Origin: Notolepis coatsorum | Lineage: Eukaryota; Chordata; Actinopteri; Aulopiformes; Paralepididae | NCBI GenBank assembly: GCA_963971535.1 | Contig: OZ020585.1 | Span: forward strand, 29,806,068 to 29,870,067 | DNA length: 64,000 nt | Reading direction: 5' to 3' | Shown here: one piece after another, positions 1 through 29,800 of the stretch | Layout: each line of letters starts with the position of its first letter | Position numbering within the stretch: position 1 is the first letter of the stretch | Notes under the pieces: generated by a model | Seen by the model: the letters and a program-made list of their open reading frames with translations, nothing else | What the model was told of the DNA's origin: nothing | Database searches by the model: none | Translations under genes and position numbers: made by a program

Positions 1-568
1 GCTATTTTTAGCGCTTGTTGGAGACCAGACCCTGTACCTGAGATGATGATGAGAGGCAGGATTGATCCCATCTGACTTGAAAGGCTTGGAACGTCGTCAA
101 GTAAGCTGACCTGCAGTTCAGCATCCTGCTGAGTAGCGCTACAAGGTTGCTTTATGTTTGACGGACACAACATTTACAAGGCGTACAACGGCATGCCCGG
201 TCTGCTTCAGAGTTAAGAGTCTTCACTTGAGAGAGGCCAGGCCCAATCCAATAAGAGTACAATATAACCCCCCCCCCCCTGGCCTCTGGGTAGTTAGAGG
301 GGTGGAGACGGTGGGTGTGGTGCGATGAGGACGTTGTTTTTGTAGCAGAATGGAATGGACTTGCGTCATTTGGGACACAGCACAGATGTCCACACAGCGC
401 ACATGCTCAGTTAAAAACTACTATTTTGTTCTGCACTTCGTAATCCGTGTGTGTGTGTGTGTGTGTATGAGTGTTTGAGCATGTGCAGAGAAGAGGGGTG
501 GACTGTGCAGCTGTGTTTGAGCGTGCCAGCTGGGTGCAGGGGTGTTGGATGTAGTTTGGGAACATCAT

Positions 569-586
569 GGGGGGGGGGGGGGGGGG
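569..586 (+). repeat. poly-G tract (18 G) in ldlrap1 intron
   Basis: An uninterrupted G run in the first intron of the window. The rest of 1-718 holds only a short GT repeat (about 449-466) and a T tract before the acceptor; no coding signal was seen. Confidence 0.9.
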
Positions 587-718
587 TTAAGGGCTTAGTG
601 GAGATTAGGTCACATGATTGCTCTGCTTGATCTGTGATGACACTGGAGTCTTGTGTGATTTTTTTTTTTTTTTTTAGTTTTATTTATTTTTGTAAAAGTG
701 TGTGTGTGTCCCTCTCAG

Positions 719-19516
<18,798 letters not shown>

Positions 19517-19624
19517 GGCGAAGCCGCCACAGAGCAGGGGACAAAAGAAAGAGAAAAGCTAACAGGAGAAAGAGGGACATGGTTGAAAATGGTGGAGAAA
19601 TGGCAAGAGGGACACTGTTGACAT

Positions 19625-19661
<37 letters not shown>

Positions 19662-21030
19662 GGGGGGGGTTCCCACCTTCTCCTTGCTGCCAAGTCCTCT
19701 CAGTAGCACCATCGCGTGGCTGTGGGTTCTACTACATCCACCCAGAGGAAGCCAACATGAGCTTGCTGCTCCCAGAACTCAGACCAAAGCAATACGAATC
19801 CTTTCTCCCGTTTCTGCTGAAAGAAACATGCAGTCATGTTGATGTTCGTTTGTTACAGTCAACAGTGTATTAGATCCTTTTTTTGTTGTTTCCATTTACC
19901 CACTCACCGTTATGTAGTTGTTTGTATACCGTTTTTGTGTACATGAAATTCGACTTGTGTGTATATTATGTACAAACTGATAGAGCTTATGAAGAGGAAC
20001 TACGATGTATGATTTGTGTTTGGTGATGGCACCGTTCCTAAAGGTCAAACAACCCTGCTCAGGGTTTGCTATGGGACCTGTCACAGGGTGCGTTCACAAT
20101 GATATTTCATTTTCCAAGGATGGACAGTAATAACTGGCTCAGAGGGACGAATTTCACTGCTCAAGGCTGCAAAGCCATCGGTTGTGGTGAGGGATTAAAG
20201 ATACAGTACAATGAAAAGTGTGTTTTTCAATATTGCTGCATTTTTTACAGGAGCTATGTTGATTTTAAAATCAGCAAAAATTGTCAAAATGATGACTAAA
20301 GTCCTTTGATGTCTATCCCCCTGGATTTCAACAAAACCGAGCCATTTCAGATATCCCAATAGTGCATAATACGCACGGGTAACCCTGATTGGCCCACCAG
20401 TCACATCTAGCTGCTCGGATTGGCCCATCAGTCAATACCCAAAGGTTCACAGGGGTATATTTGGGGCTTTGAGGCACCCATACTGAGAGTTAACTGCTTA
20501 GAGAGGGTGATAAGACACGTATAACAATTAAAGTGATGCATCTGAAGCTGAAAAATTATACTCATCATGGCATTAACAGTCCACCATAACAATTTATGAC
20601 TGAATTAAACATTGTACTGTATCTTTAAAAAATTGAGCTAGATAATACTATGTGCATTGGATGGGCAAAAAAGGCTTTAACAAAGTGTGACTGTGTGTGT
20701 GTGTGTGTGTTCGCAAGAGACTAGGAGAGAAAAGATGACAATCTTATTTTTTTGTATTGCAAGATCTATTTTTGCACTCCGCGTTCATCCCTCTCCAAAG
20801 CACATATTTCATGTTGGGGAAACACATTTACAATATTCATCAAACTCATTATTATGGAGGCTTATATACCACTGTATGTTAAATTAAATTGCTGCAAAGA
20901 ATTTGCTAGTTTACTCACTTATTTTCTCTGGGTATGAGTCCCAGTGTTAACTGTATTTTTTTGTTACTGTTTGAAATTAATTTTATTGAGTAATTTACAT
21001 TAATTTCAATAAAATTGTATCAGTGCGGGA
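19517..21030 (+). other. ldlrap1: ldlrap1 3' untranslated region
   Basis: About 1.5 kb follows the stop codon without a convincing ORF. It holds a GT repeat (19627-19658) running into a G tract (19659-19669), then AT-rich sequence. The first good polyadenylation hexamer is at 21008. Cleavage near 21030 is inferred. Confidence 0.6.
21008..21013 (+). terminator. candidate polyadenylation signal AATAAA for ldlrap1
   Basis: A canonical AATAAA sits in an AT-rich stretch about 1.5 kb past the ldlrap1 stop and just before the start region of the next gene. The GT-containing sequence after it could serve as a downstream element. No transcript evidence is available here. Confidence 0.5.
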
Positions 21031-21100
21031 AATGTATTGTCTAAGTGTCCCAAAATCAAATGAGTGGAAATTCTGTTCAGTCAAATGTTGTATGGAAAGT

Positions 21101-21346
21101 GTCGACCGTCGCCATCTAGTAGTTGCCGTCAAAATGTTCAAAACCGCCATTAGTTTTCCTACAGGGACGCACTCTGATTTAGCAGAGCGCTCAGACTATT
21201 ATGCGCTTCTAATTTCATCGATCGATGGAATTTTAGGATCACCTCCGCAGTCATATAGTTCTGAAAATTGGGAAATGTTCTGCATTATGTGCTTGTACTG
21301 TTCCAAAAATATTTTGAAGGCAACCACTAGATGGCGACAGTCGCCG
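21101..21346. mobile_element. short hairpin MITE-like element
   Basis: The inverted termini are GTCGCCATCTAGTAGTTGCC (21108-21127) and GGCAACCACTAGATGGCGAC (21319-21338), about 190 bp apart. Each arm contains a CTAGATGGCGAC-type core resembling a CTCF half-site. The element lies between the ldlrap1 polyadenylation signal and the next first exon. Confidence 0.6.
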
Positions 21347-21369
21347 TTTCCCTCCCTGTTGAGATGGTT

Positions 21370-21506
21370 TTTATTCGATTTTTATTCCTGAGCAACTTTT
21401 TAAAACCTCGTGAGTGTTGGTCGAATAACCCCGTCAGTTTCTCTGGGCCGCTACTGCACGCTCTCTGGTGTAGTTTTCTTCTTGTAAAACAATCTTGAGA
21501 AACGTG
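21370..21506 (+). promoter_or_regulatory. candidate first (untranslated) exon and promoter of the 22002 gene
   Basis: A non-repetitive stretch ends GAGAAACGTG followed by a strong donor (gtaagt at 21507), about 0.5 kb upstream of the ATG exon at 22002. It resembles the arrangement at 40832 before the second S100PBP-like gene. The transcription start is not determined. Confidence 0.4.
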
Positions 21507-22001
21507 GTAAGTGTATCCCATGTTTAACGTTACTTTGCTATGTTACAGTGACTAGTGACATAAAGACGTTTGTAATAGTCGATTGGCATTGTACAGTTCA
21601 AGAAATAACATTTGCCTGGGGGAGGGGGGAATCAACACTCACGATTCGCCCCTGCAGTGCCAACGTTAGCTGTGTATTTCTAGCATTATATTTCATACAC
21701 TTATTCTCAACGAGGAAGTGTTCTTGTGTAAACATTTGTGGAGCACTAACACTAAGGTAAGTAGCTAACGTTACAACATTGACCAATTGCAGCCCATTAT
21801 AGTCACTAAGACTAAGAGTAACGTCACCCAATGTATTGCCTGTTTACATAATTCACATTGTTCTCATATGACCTCTGGCAATTTGAATAGCTACATTTGG
21901 GATGATGAACACAAGTAATAATAAAACATTCGTGGTGCTCTCTGTTATGTGTAGTCAGTCACACATGATTTATGATTGATCTGGAGGTATCAAGGTGAAA
22001 C

Positions 22002-22041
22002 ATGGATGTCCACAGCGAGAGGCAGAGCAGGTTGGAGTCTG
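22002..22041 (+). CDS. candidate first coding exon of an S100PBP-like paralog
   Basis: ATG at 22002 opens MDVHSERQSRLES plus one base, then a good donor (gtaaga at 22042). A 90-bp intron ends ctggctctccag at 22131. The phase (1) matches the next exon, which continues G-I-I-P, like G-E-I-I-P at the start of the 48900 exon of the second copy. The ATG has A at -3 and G at +4, a strong start context. Confidence 0.5.
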
Positions 22042-22140
22042 GTAAGAGCCTGATGGACCACTCCTGTCAAGATGACACACAACAGACTCCAGCAAAAGAA
22101 CCCTGCTGCTCTAGTGCTCCTGGCTCTCCAGGGATCATCC

Positions 22141-22402
22141 CTATGTTCCCCGGGTCCTATGTTCCCCGGGTTCTATGTTCCCTGCTATGATTGATTAATA
22201 GATTGAACATTTTATACATTTTTATTATTTTTATTAATTATTAATGTCCGCCTTGTTTCGAACGGTTAAGCTTAGGCCCTCGTTCGAACTGGTTAAGGTT
22301 AGAGTTTGGAATCAGGGCTGGTGGTCTAAAATTTTCAATCTATCAATCAATGAAAGCGGGGAACATAGAACCCGGGGAACATAGGACCCGGGGAACATAG
22401 AC
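22141..22402. mobile_element. hairpin (foldback) element inserted in the S100PBP-like exon
   Basis: The arms at 22141-22210 and 22331-22402 are near-perfect inverted repeats of about 70 bp. Each arm holds three tandem CTATGTTCCCCGGG-type units followed by ATTGATTxATAGATTGAA. The 120-bp loop is AT-rich on one side. It separates the conserved GIIP from ESHD, so it interrupts the reading frame. Confidence 0.82.
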
Positions 22403-22959
22403 ATGCTCCCGCTCTCCATGTCTTACACATGTCTTAAACCCAGAATCACACGACCCCCTCCCAGATAATCTGAGCAGTGCCGCTCTAACTGCCCCCTTGG
22501 TGAAGAGGTAGTGGTTCTTCTGAAGCAGCAAGACGTGTGCCTAGGCCAGAACATGACGAGAAAGAGCATGGAGAAGAGGCCGCTACTACTGATGATGGGG
22601 ACATGGGACTGAGCAGCATAGTGGCTATATTCCATCTCGCCTTGAGAGCCCAGCGATAGGCCTGCTTCCTGGCGGGGTCTCAGCCTCGCCAACACTTAGT
22701 CTTAGCTTTGACATTGATGAGATCATGCGCCTGAGTCTCATTGAGCAAGACGGAAATGGCATAGAATCCGTGTCATGTCTAACACAGGGGCGGCGTGTAG
22801 GGGAAACTGGGAGGAGGGAGGATGACGGAGAGGAGTTGGTCGGAGGAAACTGCATGGAAGAGTTAAAGAAGGTAGCAGGAGGACGGCTAATGGGATCAGG
22901 GAAGAAAGGAGAACAAAGGAAAGTGACCGGAGGAGTGAAGGAAAGGGAGGAAGGAGGCG

Positions 22960-24012
22960 AGGAGGTAGTGGGAGGGAGTAAGGAGAGGAGGTAGTGGGAG
23001 AGAGTAAGGAGAGGAGGTAGTGGGAGGGAGGAGGGAGTAAGGAGAGGAGGTGTTGGGAGCGAGTAAGGAGAGGAGGTAGTAAGGAGAGGAGGTGTTGGGA
23101 GGGGGAGGGAGAAGGAGAGGAGGGACTAAGGAGAGGAGGTGTTGGGAGGGAGAAGGAGAGGAGGTAGTGGGAGGGAGTAAGGAGAGGAGCTAGTGGGAGG
23201 GAGGAGGAGAGGAGGTAGTGGGAGGGAGAAGGAGAGGAGGTAGTGGGAGGGAGTAAGGAGAGGAGGTAGTGGGAGGGAGAAGGAGAGGAGGTGCTGGGAG
23301 GGAGAAGGAGAGGAGGTAGTGGGAGGGTGTAAGGAGAGGAGGTAGTGGGAGGGAGGAGGAGAGGGTAGTGGGAGGGAGAAGGAGAGGAGATGCTGGGAGG
23401 GAGGATGAGAGGGTTGTGGGAGGGAGAAGGAGAGGAGGTGCTGGGAGGGAGGAGGAGAGGGTAGTGGGAGGGAGAAGGAGAGGAGGTGCTGGGAGGGAGG
23501 AGGAGAGGGTAGTGGGAGGGAGAAGGAGAGGAGGTGCTGGGAGGAAGGATGAGAGGGTAGTGGGAGGGAGAAGGAGAGGAGGTGCTGGGAGGAAGGATGA
23601 GAGGGTAGTGGGAGGGAGAAGGAGAGGAGGTGTTGGGAGGGAGTAAGGAGAGGAGGTGCTGGGAGGGAGTAACGAGAGGAGGTGCTGGGAGGGAGTAAGA
23701 AGAGGAGGTGCTGGGAGGGAGGAGGAGAGGAGGTAGTGGGAGGGAGTAAGGAGAGGAGGTAGTGGGAGGGAGAAGGAGAGGAGGTGCTGGGAGGGAGGAG
23801 GAGAGGGTAGTGGGAGGGAGTAAAGAGGAGGTGCTGGGAGGGAGGAGAGGAGGTGCTGGGAGGGAGAAGGAGAGGAGGTGCTGGGAGGGAGGAGGAGAGG
23901 AGGTGTTTGGAGGGAGAAGGAGAGGAGGTGCTGGGAGGGAGAAGGAGGGGAGGTGTTGGGAGGGAGAAGGAGAGGAGGTGTTTGGAGGAGAGGAGGTGCT
24001 GGGAGGGAGTAA
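22960..24012 (+). repeat. polypurine G/A minisatellite, about 1.05 kb
   Basis: Nearly pure purine on the + strand, built of short blocks GGGAGGGAG(A/T)AAGGAGAGG and AGGTGCTGGGAGGGAGGAGG (or AGGTAGTGGGAGGG) in varying order. Local higher-order units are about 60 bp. It sits where the second S100PBP-like gene has a Lys/Glu/Gly-rich segment (49710-49770), so it probably grew from that coding sequence. One frame over 23368-23646 is open and reads as Gly/Arg/Glu repeats. Confidence 0.9.
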
Positions 24013-24474
24013 GGAGACTGGTTCAGGTCACCTCCACCCCTCTGGTCCCTGGAAGGGATGTGGTCCTGGTGCCGTCATCGGAGCAGGTCCCGAGTTCTCC
24101 TGAGTCTAGCCAGTCTGTTGTGTGTCCACCACATTTTTCCTTTAACCTGGACGACTGCTCTTACAGTTTATTTGGGACACCAACACCACCACCACCCCAT
24201 TTGAACCCTGTTAAGCGAGATGGCTCAGAGGTCGTTGCTGGAGGAGGTCTGAGGATTGGAACCACCGTACCTCAGTGTTCAGTAGAACGTCTCAGTGGCC
24301 CAGTGAAGCACGGTGCAGTAAGAGCGAAGAGTATAGCGGACGTAGAGGGAGGCGACCAGGAAAGCCAAGTCTCATATTTAGGAGAGAAGGTCACCATGGG
24401 AAATATGCATGAGATGACGACTGTGCCTGCAGTGGTGAGATACTACTGACTTCTAAAGACAAGTGTAGTAGAGG

Positions 24475-24778
24475 TAGGGATGCACCAATACCAATATACC
24501 AATACCTTTATGGGATCTGACACCAGGCTAAAATAGGTTATCAGATACAGATACTTGTATGGGATATTGGTCTGATATCAGTATCTGAGAATTTCCCCAA
24601 TACTAAATTTTTTTTAGATCTTTCTATAATGGTGAAAAAACTATTGTATCAATAATCTTGTCCAAACTTGTTAGTAAAAGTACTGAATCGTATTGAACTG
24701 CGGTATCGGATCAATACTACTTAGCTGCATTTTAGAACTCGACTCTTTTGTGGAAAAGGTGGTATCGGTGCATCTCTA
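24475..24778. mobile_element. hAT-type MITE
   Basis: Inverted termini TAGGGATGCACCAATACC and GGTATCGGTGCATCTCTA. The flanks AGTAGAGG (24467-24474) and CGTAGCGG (24779-24786) agree at six of eight positions, a probable aged 8-bp duplication. No coding capacity. Confidence 0.72.
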
Positions 24779-25025
24779 CGTAGCGGTGTCAAATAAAATA
24801 AAGCATTGTGATGATGTCATGGAGTCGTCCGGATGAACGTAGGTCCAACTGCATAAAGCTTTCAACGTTACAGTGAAGATACACTGGTAACTATGCAGCA
24901 TGACTGGCCAATGTGCTCGCCAACAGGAAGCAAGAAAGGCAGAAGGGGGAAAATATACAATATAATTTATCTGGGTAACAACAGGTTGCCATACAACCAG
25001 AATAAACATGTTGAGACACTTGTCT

Positions 25026-25489
25026 GGCGGCTGGGTGGCGCAGCGGACATTGCGCTCGTCACCAACGCAAGAGACACCGGGTTTGAATCTGGCTGTCGGC
25101 GTTGCCTCCGGCTTGGGCCGGCCGTCATACTGGCTCAATTGGCAGAGTCAGCGGGTGGAAGTCGATGGGTGGTAATCTGGACGTTGTGGACAGCGACTCC
25201 TACAGGTCGGTTGGGGGACGCCTGCACAGCAGAGACAGGAAATGGCGGGGCTAGTGTGAGCCTCCCACACGTTACGCCATTGAGAGTCCGCGCTGGCAGG
25301 TGAAAAGATGTGACAGGCTGCCTCCTCGTGTACCGGAGGGGACACGTGATGCAAGGCTTCTATCCTCCCTACAACCGACCAGTGGGGGGCATATGCGAGC
25401 AACGTTCAAGACAGGGGAGGGGAGAATTGGAAACACGAAATTGGGATGATAGAAAATAAGGAGAAAAAGTGGATTAAAAAAAAGACATC
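25026..25489 (+). mobile_element. tRNA-headed SINE
   Basis: The head GGCGGCTGGGTGGCGCAGCG contains an A box; GGGTTTGAATCTGG is a mutated B box. The body carries GTGAGCCTCCCACACGTTAC and GGTGAAAAGATGTGAC, and the tail GAGAAAAAGTGGATTAAAAA. Flanking repeats CACTTGTCT lie at 25017-25025 and 25490-25498. Confidence 0.92.
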
Positions 25490-25499
25490 CACTTGTCTA

Positions 25500-26040
25500 A
25501 TGATGAATAGAATAAACTTTATTGTCCCACAGGAAAATAAAAATGTCCACAATCTAAAACATCACATTAACGGAACAAAGATTTCTCAATTGTACAACAT
25601 CAGTGCATTCATACCCGTGGTGTATACAGACTACACTCCTATATTTAGGTTTGTTGACCACATTAATTGCATTTGGGATAATAAAGAACCCTTTACTTTC
25701 TTTGCCAGCTGTATTCTATAGCGTCGCCCTCGGGCGGAGCAACTCAAACTCAGGCTGGAGGGGATGTGTTTTGTTATTGATGATTGACAGGAATCGCAAC
25801 TGTTGCACTTGCTTCCCTCGGACAAACATTGGGAAGCAACCGTTGTGTTTGGTGGATCAATGAAAGGGGGCAGGGTTTGAGACATTATCCTTCCTGCTGT
25901 CTTAAAAATCCTGGTCAGCTTTACTGTGCCAGACAGAGATATTAAAAACAGGGCATCAGGCTGACAACACCTTTTCCAGAACAGAGTGAATTGATTTGAA
26001 TCTGGTCCGAATGTAAAATCCTGTGATGATCCTATGATCA
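25500..26040 (-). mobile_element. LINE 3' fragment (reverse orientation)
   Basis: The + strand begins aataaactttattgtcccac, the reversed end of a LINE as at 9091. On the minus strand a diverged frame includes SCSARGRRYRIQLAKKVKGS, like the C-terminal tail of LINE reverse transcriptases. Its left edge abuts the SINE's duplication. Confidence 0.65.
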
Positions 26041-26166
26041 AATATTTGCCTAAATAATCAAATCAAATTGATGTTATACCCCTGCCGTGTAGTAGAATCG
26101 TCAGGATGATGATTGGAGAAATTGTGAAATAACTTTGAAATGGGTTGTGTGAAATAACTTTCCAAC

Positions 26167-26380
26167 AAATACTGTAGATGGTAAATGGTGCATTTATATA
26201 ACAGCTTTTATTCAAAGCACTTTACAATTTGTTCCTCACATTCACACATTTACTCACACATTCACACACCGACCATGCAAGGTGCCAACTTGCTCATCAT
26301 CACTGCAATTAGGGGTTTAAGTGTCTTTCTCAAGGACACTTTGACACGCTGCCCGGGAGGAGCGGGAATCGAACCGGGTA
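26167..26380 (+). mobile_element. SINE-like fish repeat fragment
   Basis: It begins near GGTGCATTTATATAACAGC followed by TTTTATTCAAAGCACTTTAC and ends GGAATCGAACCGG. It shares the GTGTCT..CTCAAGGACACTT block with 1590-1780. It lies just before the first eIF4G-like exon. Confidence 0.55.
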
Positions 26381-26456
26381 GATGATGCCCTGTAGATGAG
26401 CTATGGATGATTGACACCCCCCTCTAACCTTTAACCCTAACCCTCTATCACTGCAG

Positions 26457-26824
26457 CCCCTCTGGTGGCAGCATGGCCAGAACAGGGAGCCCAGGAAGGT
26501 CGTCTCTGGCGTGACGCTCCACGAGGTCCGGAAGCCCTCGGTCAGGAGGCGGGCTTGCGGCTGCAGAGGAGCGGGGGGCGAGGAGGAAGACCCGGAGCGG
26601 GTCCAGACCCAGGAGCTGCTGGAGCAGGTGCGCAGGCTCCTCAACAGACTGACTCCCGATGCGCCGGAGACGCTGACGAAGCAGCTGACAGAGCAGCTGA
26701 CGGAGCTGAAGATCAACACGGAGGAGAGGCTCCACGGAGTCACCAGCCTCATCTTTGAGAAGGCCATCGCCAAGCCCAACTTCTCCTCCCTCTATGCCGG
26801 CGTATATGCCACTGCCTTAGGAAG
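26457..26824 (+). CDS. eIF4G-like exon 1, N-terminal part of the MIF4G domain
   Basis: The acceptor is tctatcactgcag and the donor gtgggt at 26825; it starts in phase 0 and ends in phase 2. It encodes [16 protein letters not shown] and on to YATALG(R). [17 protein letters not shown] and [18 protein letters not shown] align with the eIF4G1 MIF4G start. It contains a small duplication ([10 protein letters not shown]) where eIF4G has one copy. Confidence 0.85.
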
Positions 26825-29800
26825 GTGGGTCTGTCTATGCTGTGTTTGTCTCCCAAGTCTTGTACCGGATTGAGGAAGTCGTGGAAAACGGTCATGGAAA
26901 ACCTGGGGAAATCATGTAATTTGAGGATTCGGTTTTCTAGGCCTGGAAAAATTATGGAAACGATACATGTTCAAATACTTTTGGAACTGTCATTGAAATC
27001 TGTTCACAATTCCTTTGGGTGGTCAGTATTAACACTTATAACACTTGTGATTCATTTTAAAACCTTAATGCGTAAAATAATAAACAATAACACAAATTAA
27101 TTACATCACCCGTTCAGATGCAGATTATTTTATTGTCAGAGCTTTTTTAAATGTACATGCATTCAGAAATACGTGAGATGCTTGCTTTTCCCGGCTCCTC
27201 AACCGTAGTAAATTTGTAATGTACATTCTATCTATACTAACTATAACTATGAACTATAACAAGACTAAATAACTATAAACTAAACTATAAACGGAACATA
27301 ATACACACAACGTATATTCTACACACTACAGTATATACAAACTATACAAGGTATATGTTTATTTTTGTATACAGCGGATGAATTAAAAGAAAAAGAGAAA
27401 TGATTCTACAGTGTAAGTAGCAGCAGTGCGTGCATGTAATACGTGTGCTTGTGGTGTGTAAGTCACGTGACACATCCTGCCTGATCAAGGTTTTATGAAA
27501 AAGAAGGCAAACCTGATGAAATGCTTTCAGTGTGAATGTCCACAGGGTTCTAACTTTACATCCTGGGACGTGTTCTAACTCTTCAGCACCACGCTGACGA
27601 CCTCACCTGCAGTGTAGAATCACCTGATGATCATATCTGAGCTCATCTCATCTTTTAATTGATAACAGACATAACAGACAATGCAATAGTTAAGCAAAAT
27701 CCCCACAAATTCTGACGTTCTGTTTACATAGAAACGTCATGATAGTAAAATGGGGCATTTACAGTACAGTACATCCAGAGGTGCTTGCAATAATACAAGT
27801 CAAATGAATGTGTGCAAAACTGTTTTGGATATGTGTTAGATGATGTGCAAAATAAATCAGCATTTCTTTTTTTGTATCCACTTTTTCTCCTCCATTTTTC
27901 TATTTTTTCTCCCATCCCGATTTAGCCGTGCCAATTCTCCCCTCCCCTGTCTTGATCGTTGCTCGCATTTTCCCCCCACTGGCCGGTCGTAGGGAGGATA
28001 GAAGCCCATCACATGTCCCCTCCGATACATGTGGAGGTAGCCAGTCACATCTTTTCACCTGCCAGCGCGGACTCTCATTGGCGAGGAGTAACGTGTAGGA
28101 GGCTCACACTGCCCCCGCCATTTTCCTGTCTTTGCTGTGCAGGCGCCCTGACCGACCTGTAGGATTCGCTGTTTACAATGTCCAGATTACCACCCATCGA
28201 CTCCCCTCCCGCTAACTCTGCCAATTGAGTCAGTATGACGGCCGGCTCAAGCCGGAGGCAACGCTGACAGCCGAATTCGATACCGGTGTCTCTTGCGTTG
28301 GTGACCAGCGCAATGTCCGCTGCGCCACCCAGCCGCCCCTATAAATCAGCATTGTTTTAGTTTTTTGTGAAGTGTCCCATTAGGGAGAAAGAGAGAAAAG
28401 AAGAAATAGCTATGAAATGATAAAAAGAAAAAAGGAGTTGATCCATTTCGTTACAAGCTAGAGGATAATAGGTCCCTGTGGATGTCTTCATTCTGTCTTC
28501 CCAGGTGAGTGTCCAAACCGCAGAGGAGCCAGGAGTCACTGTGAGCTTCCTCAGGTTGCTGCTCGACCTGTGCCAGAAGGAGTTTGAGAAGAGCCAGGAA
28601 GATGATGAAACATCTGACAGGAAGCAGAGAGAGATGGACGACATAAAAGATGTAAGAAACGAATCATATTTTTGACCATACTAGGCAAAAAATAACCAGA
28701 ATTATAGAAAATAAAGGAGAGGCGCAACAAACACTGGTATTTGTTCCCTTTTAAGGCCCCTATTGGTAAGCTACATCCTTATACTACATCATTATTGGAA
28801 TGGAATTGTGGAACCTATGGAACCCATGCTAGTGACTGGCTGGTCCTTAACACTTTGAGTGCCGTTCACGTAGAACTACGTTTCTGTCGTCCAATCGTTG
28901 AGTGCCGGAAACGTAGATCTACGTTTCTGTCACGGTATTTCTTTTATTATCTATTGCCATTCATAATTCAGCTGGGCACCTTGTGCATGCTGTTCTGAGT
29001 GTGTCTGAGCTGGCAGACGGTATTATACCGCCCTCTAACGCCTTCGGCCAGTAATGCACCCCGTTAGAAATGGGTTGGTTTATTTTCTTTACCGAGCTGT
29101 GGCATGGGGGCGGGTCCTAAACACTCCGGCAAAACACACGCTTGTAGGGGTGGTTTGGACTACTGACCCCGCCCGCCCGTTGATGTGCAATGTCTAATAA
29201 CGTCGGAGGCACGATCGCTGTGGATAACTGGAATGGCGATGAGATTATTGGATTCTTTTTTTTTGCATTACACCAGAGACCAGGTAAGGACACTATATAT
29301 GAAAGCTTGCGTTGATCTGATATTTATTTCTACTGCGATTGAAGCTATCTCTGTTATAGCTGTTTTGCTGTTTTCCGTTGGGTTGCAGGAGGGGGTGGGG
29401 GGGTGGGGGGCGCCGGTCTAAGCCACATTGCATGCGTGCACGACAAAGGATAATAGTGATGATCTAGCGTTGATTTCAGGAAGATCCGATAATCAGGCTG
29501 TTTTCGTGTCTTTTCCCTGGAATTGCTCAGAAGCGGCTGGACTATGTTCATATTCAAAACTGTATAAAACGGAAATGTACGGATGAAAAAAGAATCTGTT
29601 TTTTGCACATTGACCAGAAGCAGCTCAATGAGACTCGACGGCGTTATTAGACCCATAGCTTAAACAAAGTACAACTACGTTTACATGGGGTTAATGGACG
29701 GCAAGGCCAGGTCACTTCCCGGAAGGGGTGTGGCACTCAATGTGTTAAGGTCCCTCTGGTTTGCTCAGAACAGGGTAAATCTGCATTTTGCTACAGTATG

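Larger units (their letters stand above)
22132..24434 (+). pseudogene. large disordered exon of an S100PBP-like paralog, disrupted
   Basis: Similarity to the exon at 48900-50293 appears in order: G(E)IIP...ESHD at the start, NLxSAL near 22475, FDID.I..LSLI near 22710 versus FDIDSILSLSPI, a Lys/Glu/Gly-rich stretch, and TSTPL...R.VVL near 24040 versus TSSPL...R.TVL. The last part (24003-24434) is open in one frame and ends before a possible donor (gtgaga at 24435) in phase 0. Disruptions: a hairpin element (22141-22402), in-frame stops around 22506-22610 unless a short intron (about 22500-22618) is removed, and a 1-kb polypurine minisatellite with stops in the expected frame. It may be a decayed exon, or coding with extra introns. 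Function unknown. Confidence 0.5.

Noticed and set aside
22423..22855. Antisense frames over the S100PBP-like exon
   Set aside because: No homology; the conserved motifs read on the + strand.
23368..23646. Gly/Arg/Glu repeat protein
   Set aside because: One phase of the polypurine minisatellite; neighbouring units break the frame.
25026..25100. tRNA gene (A and B boxes present)
   Set aside because: The segment is the head of a SINE with flanking target duplications and does not fold as a complete tRNA with an intact acceptor stem by eye.
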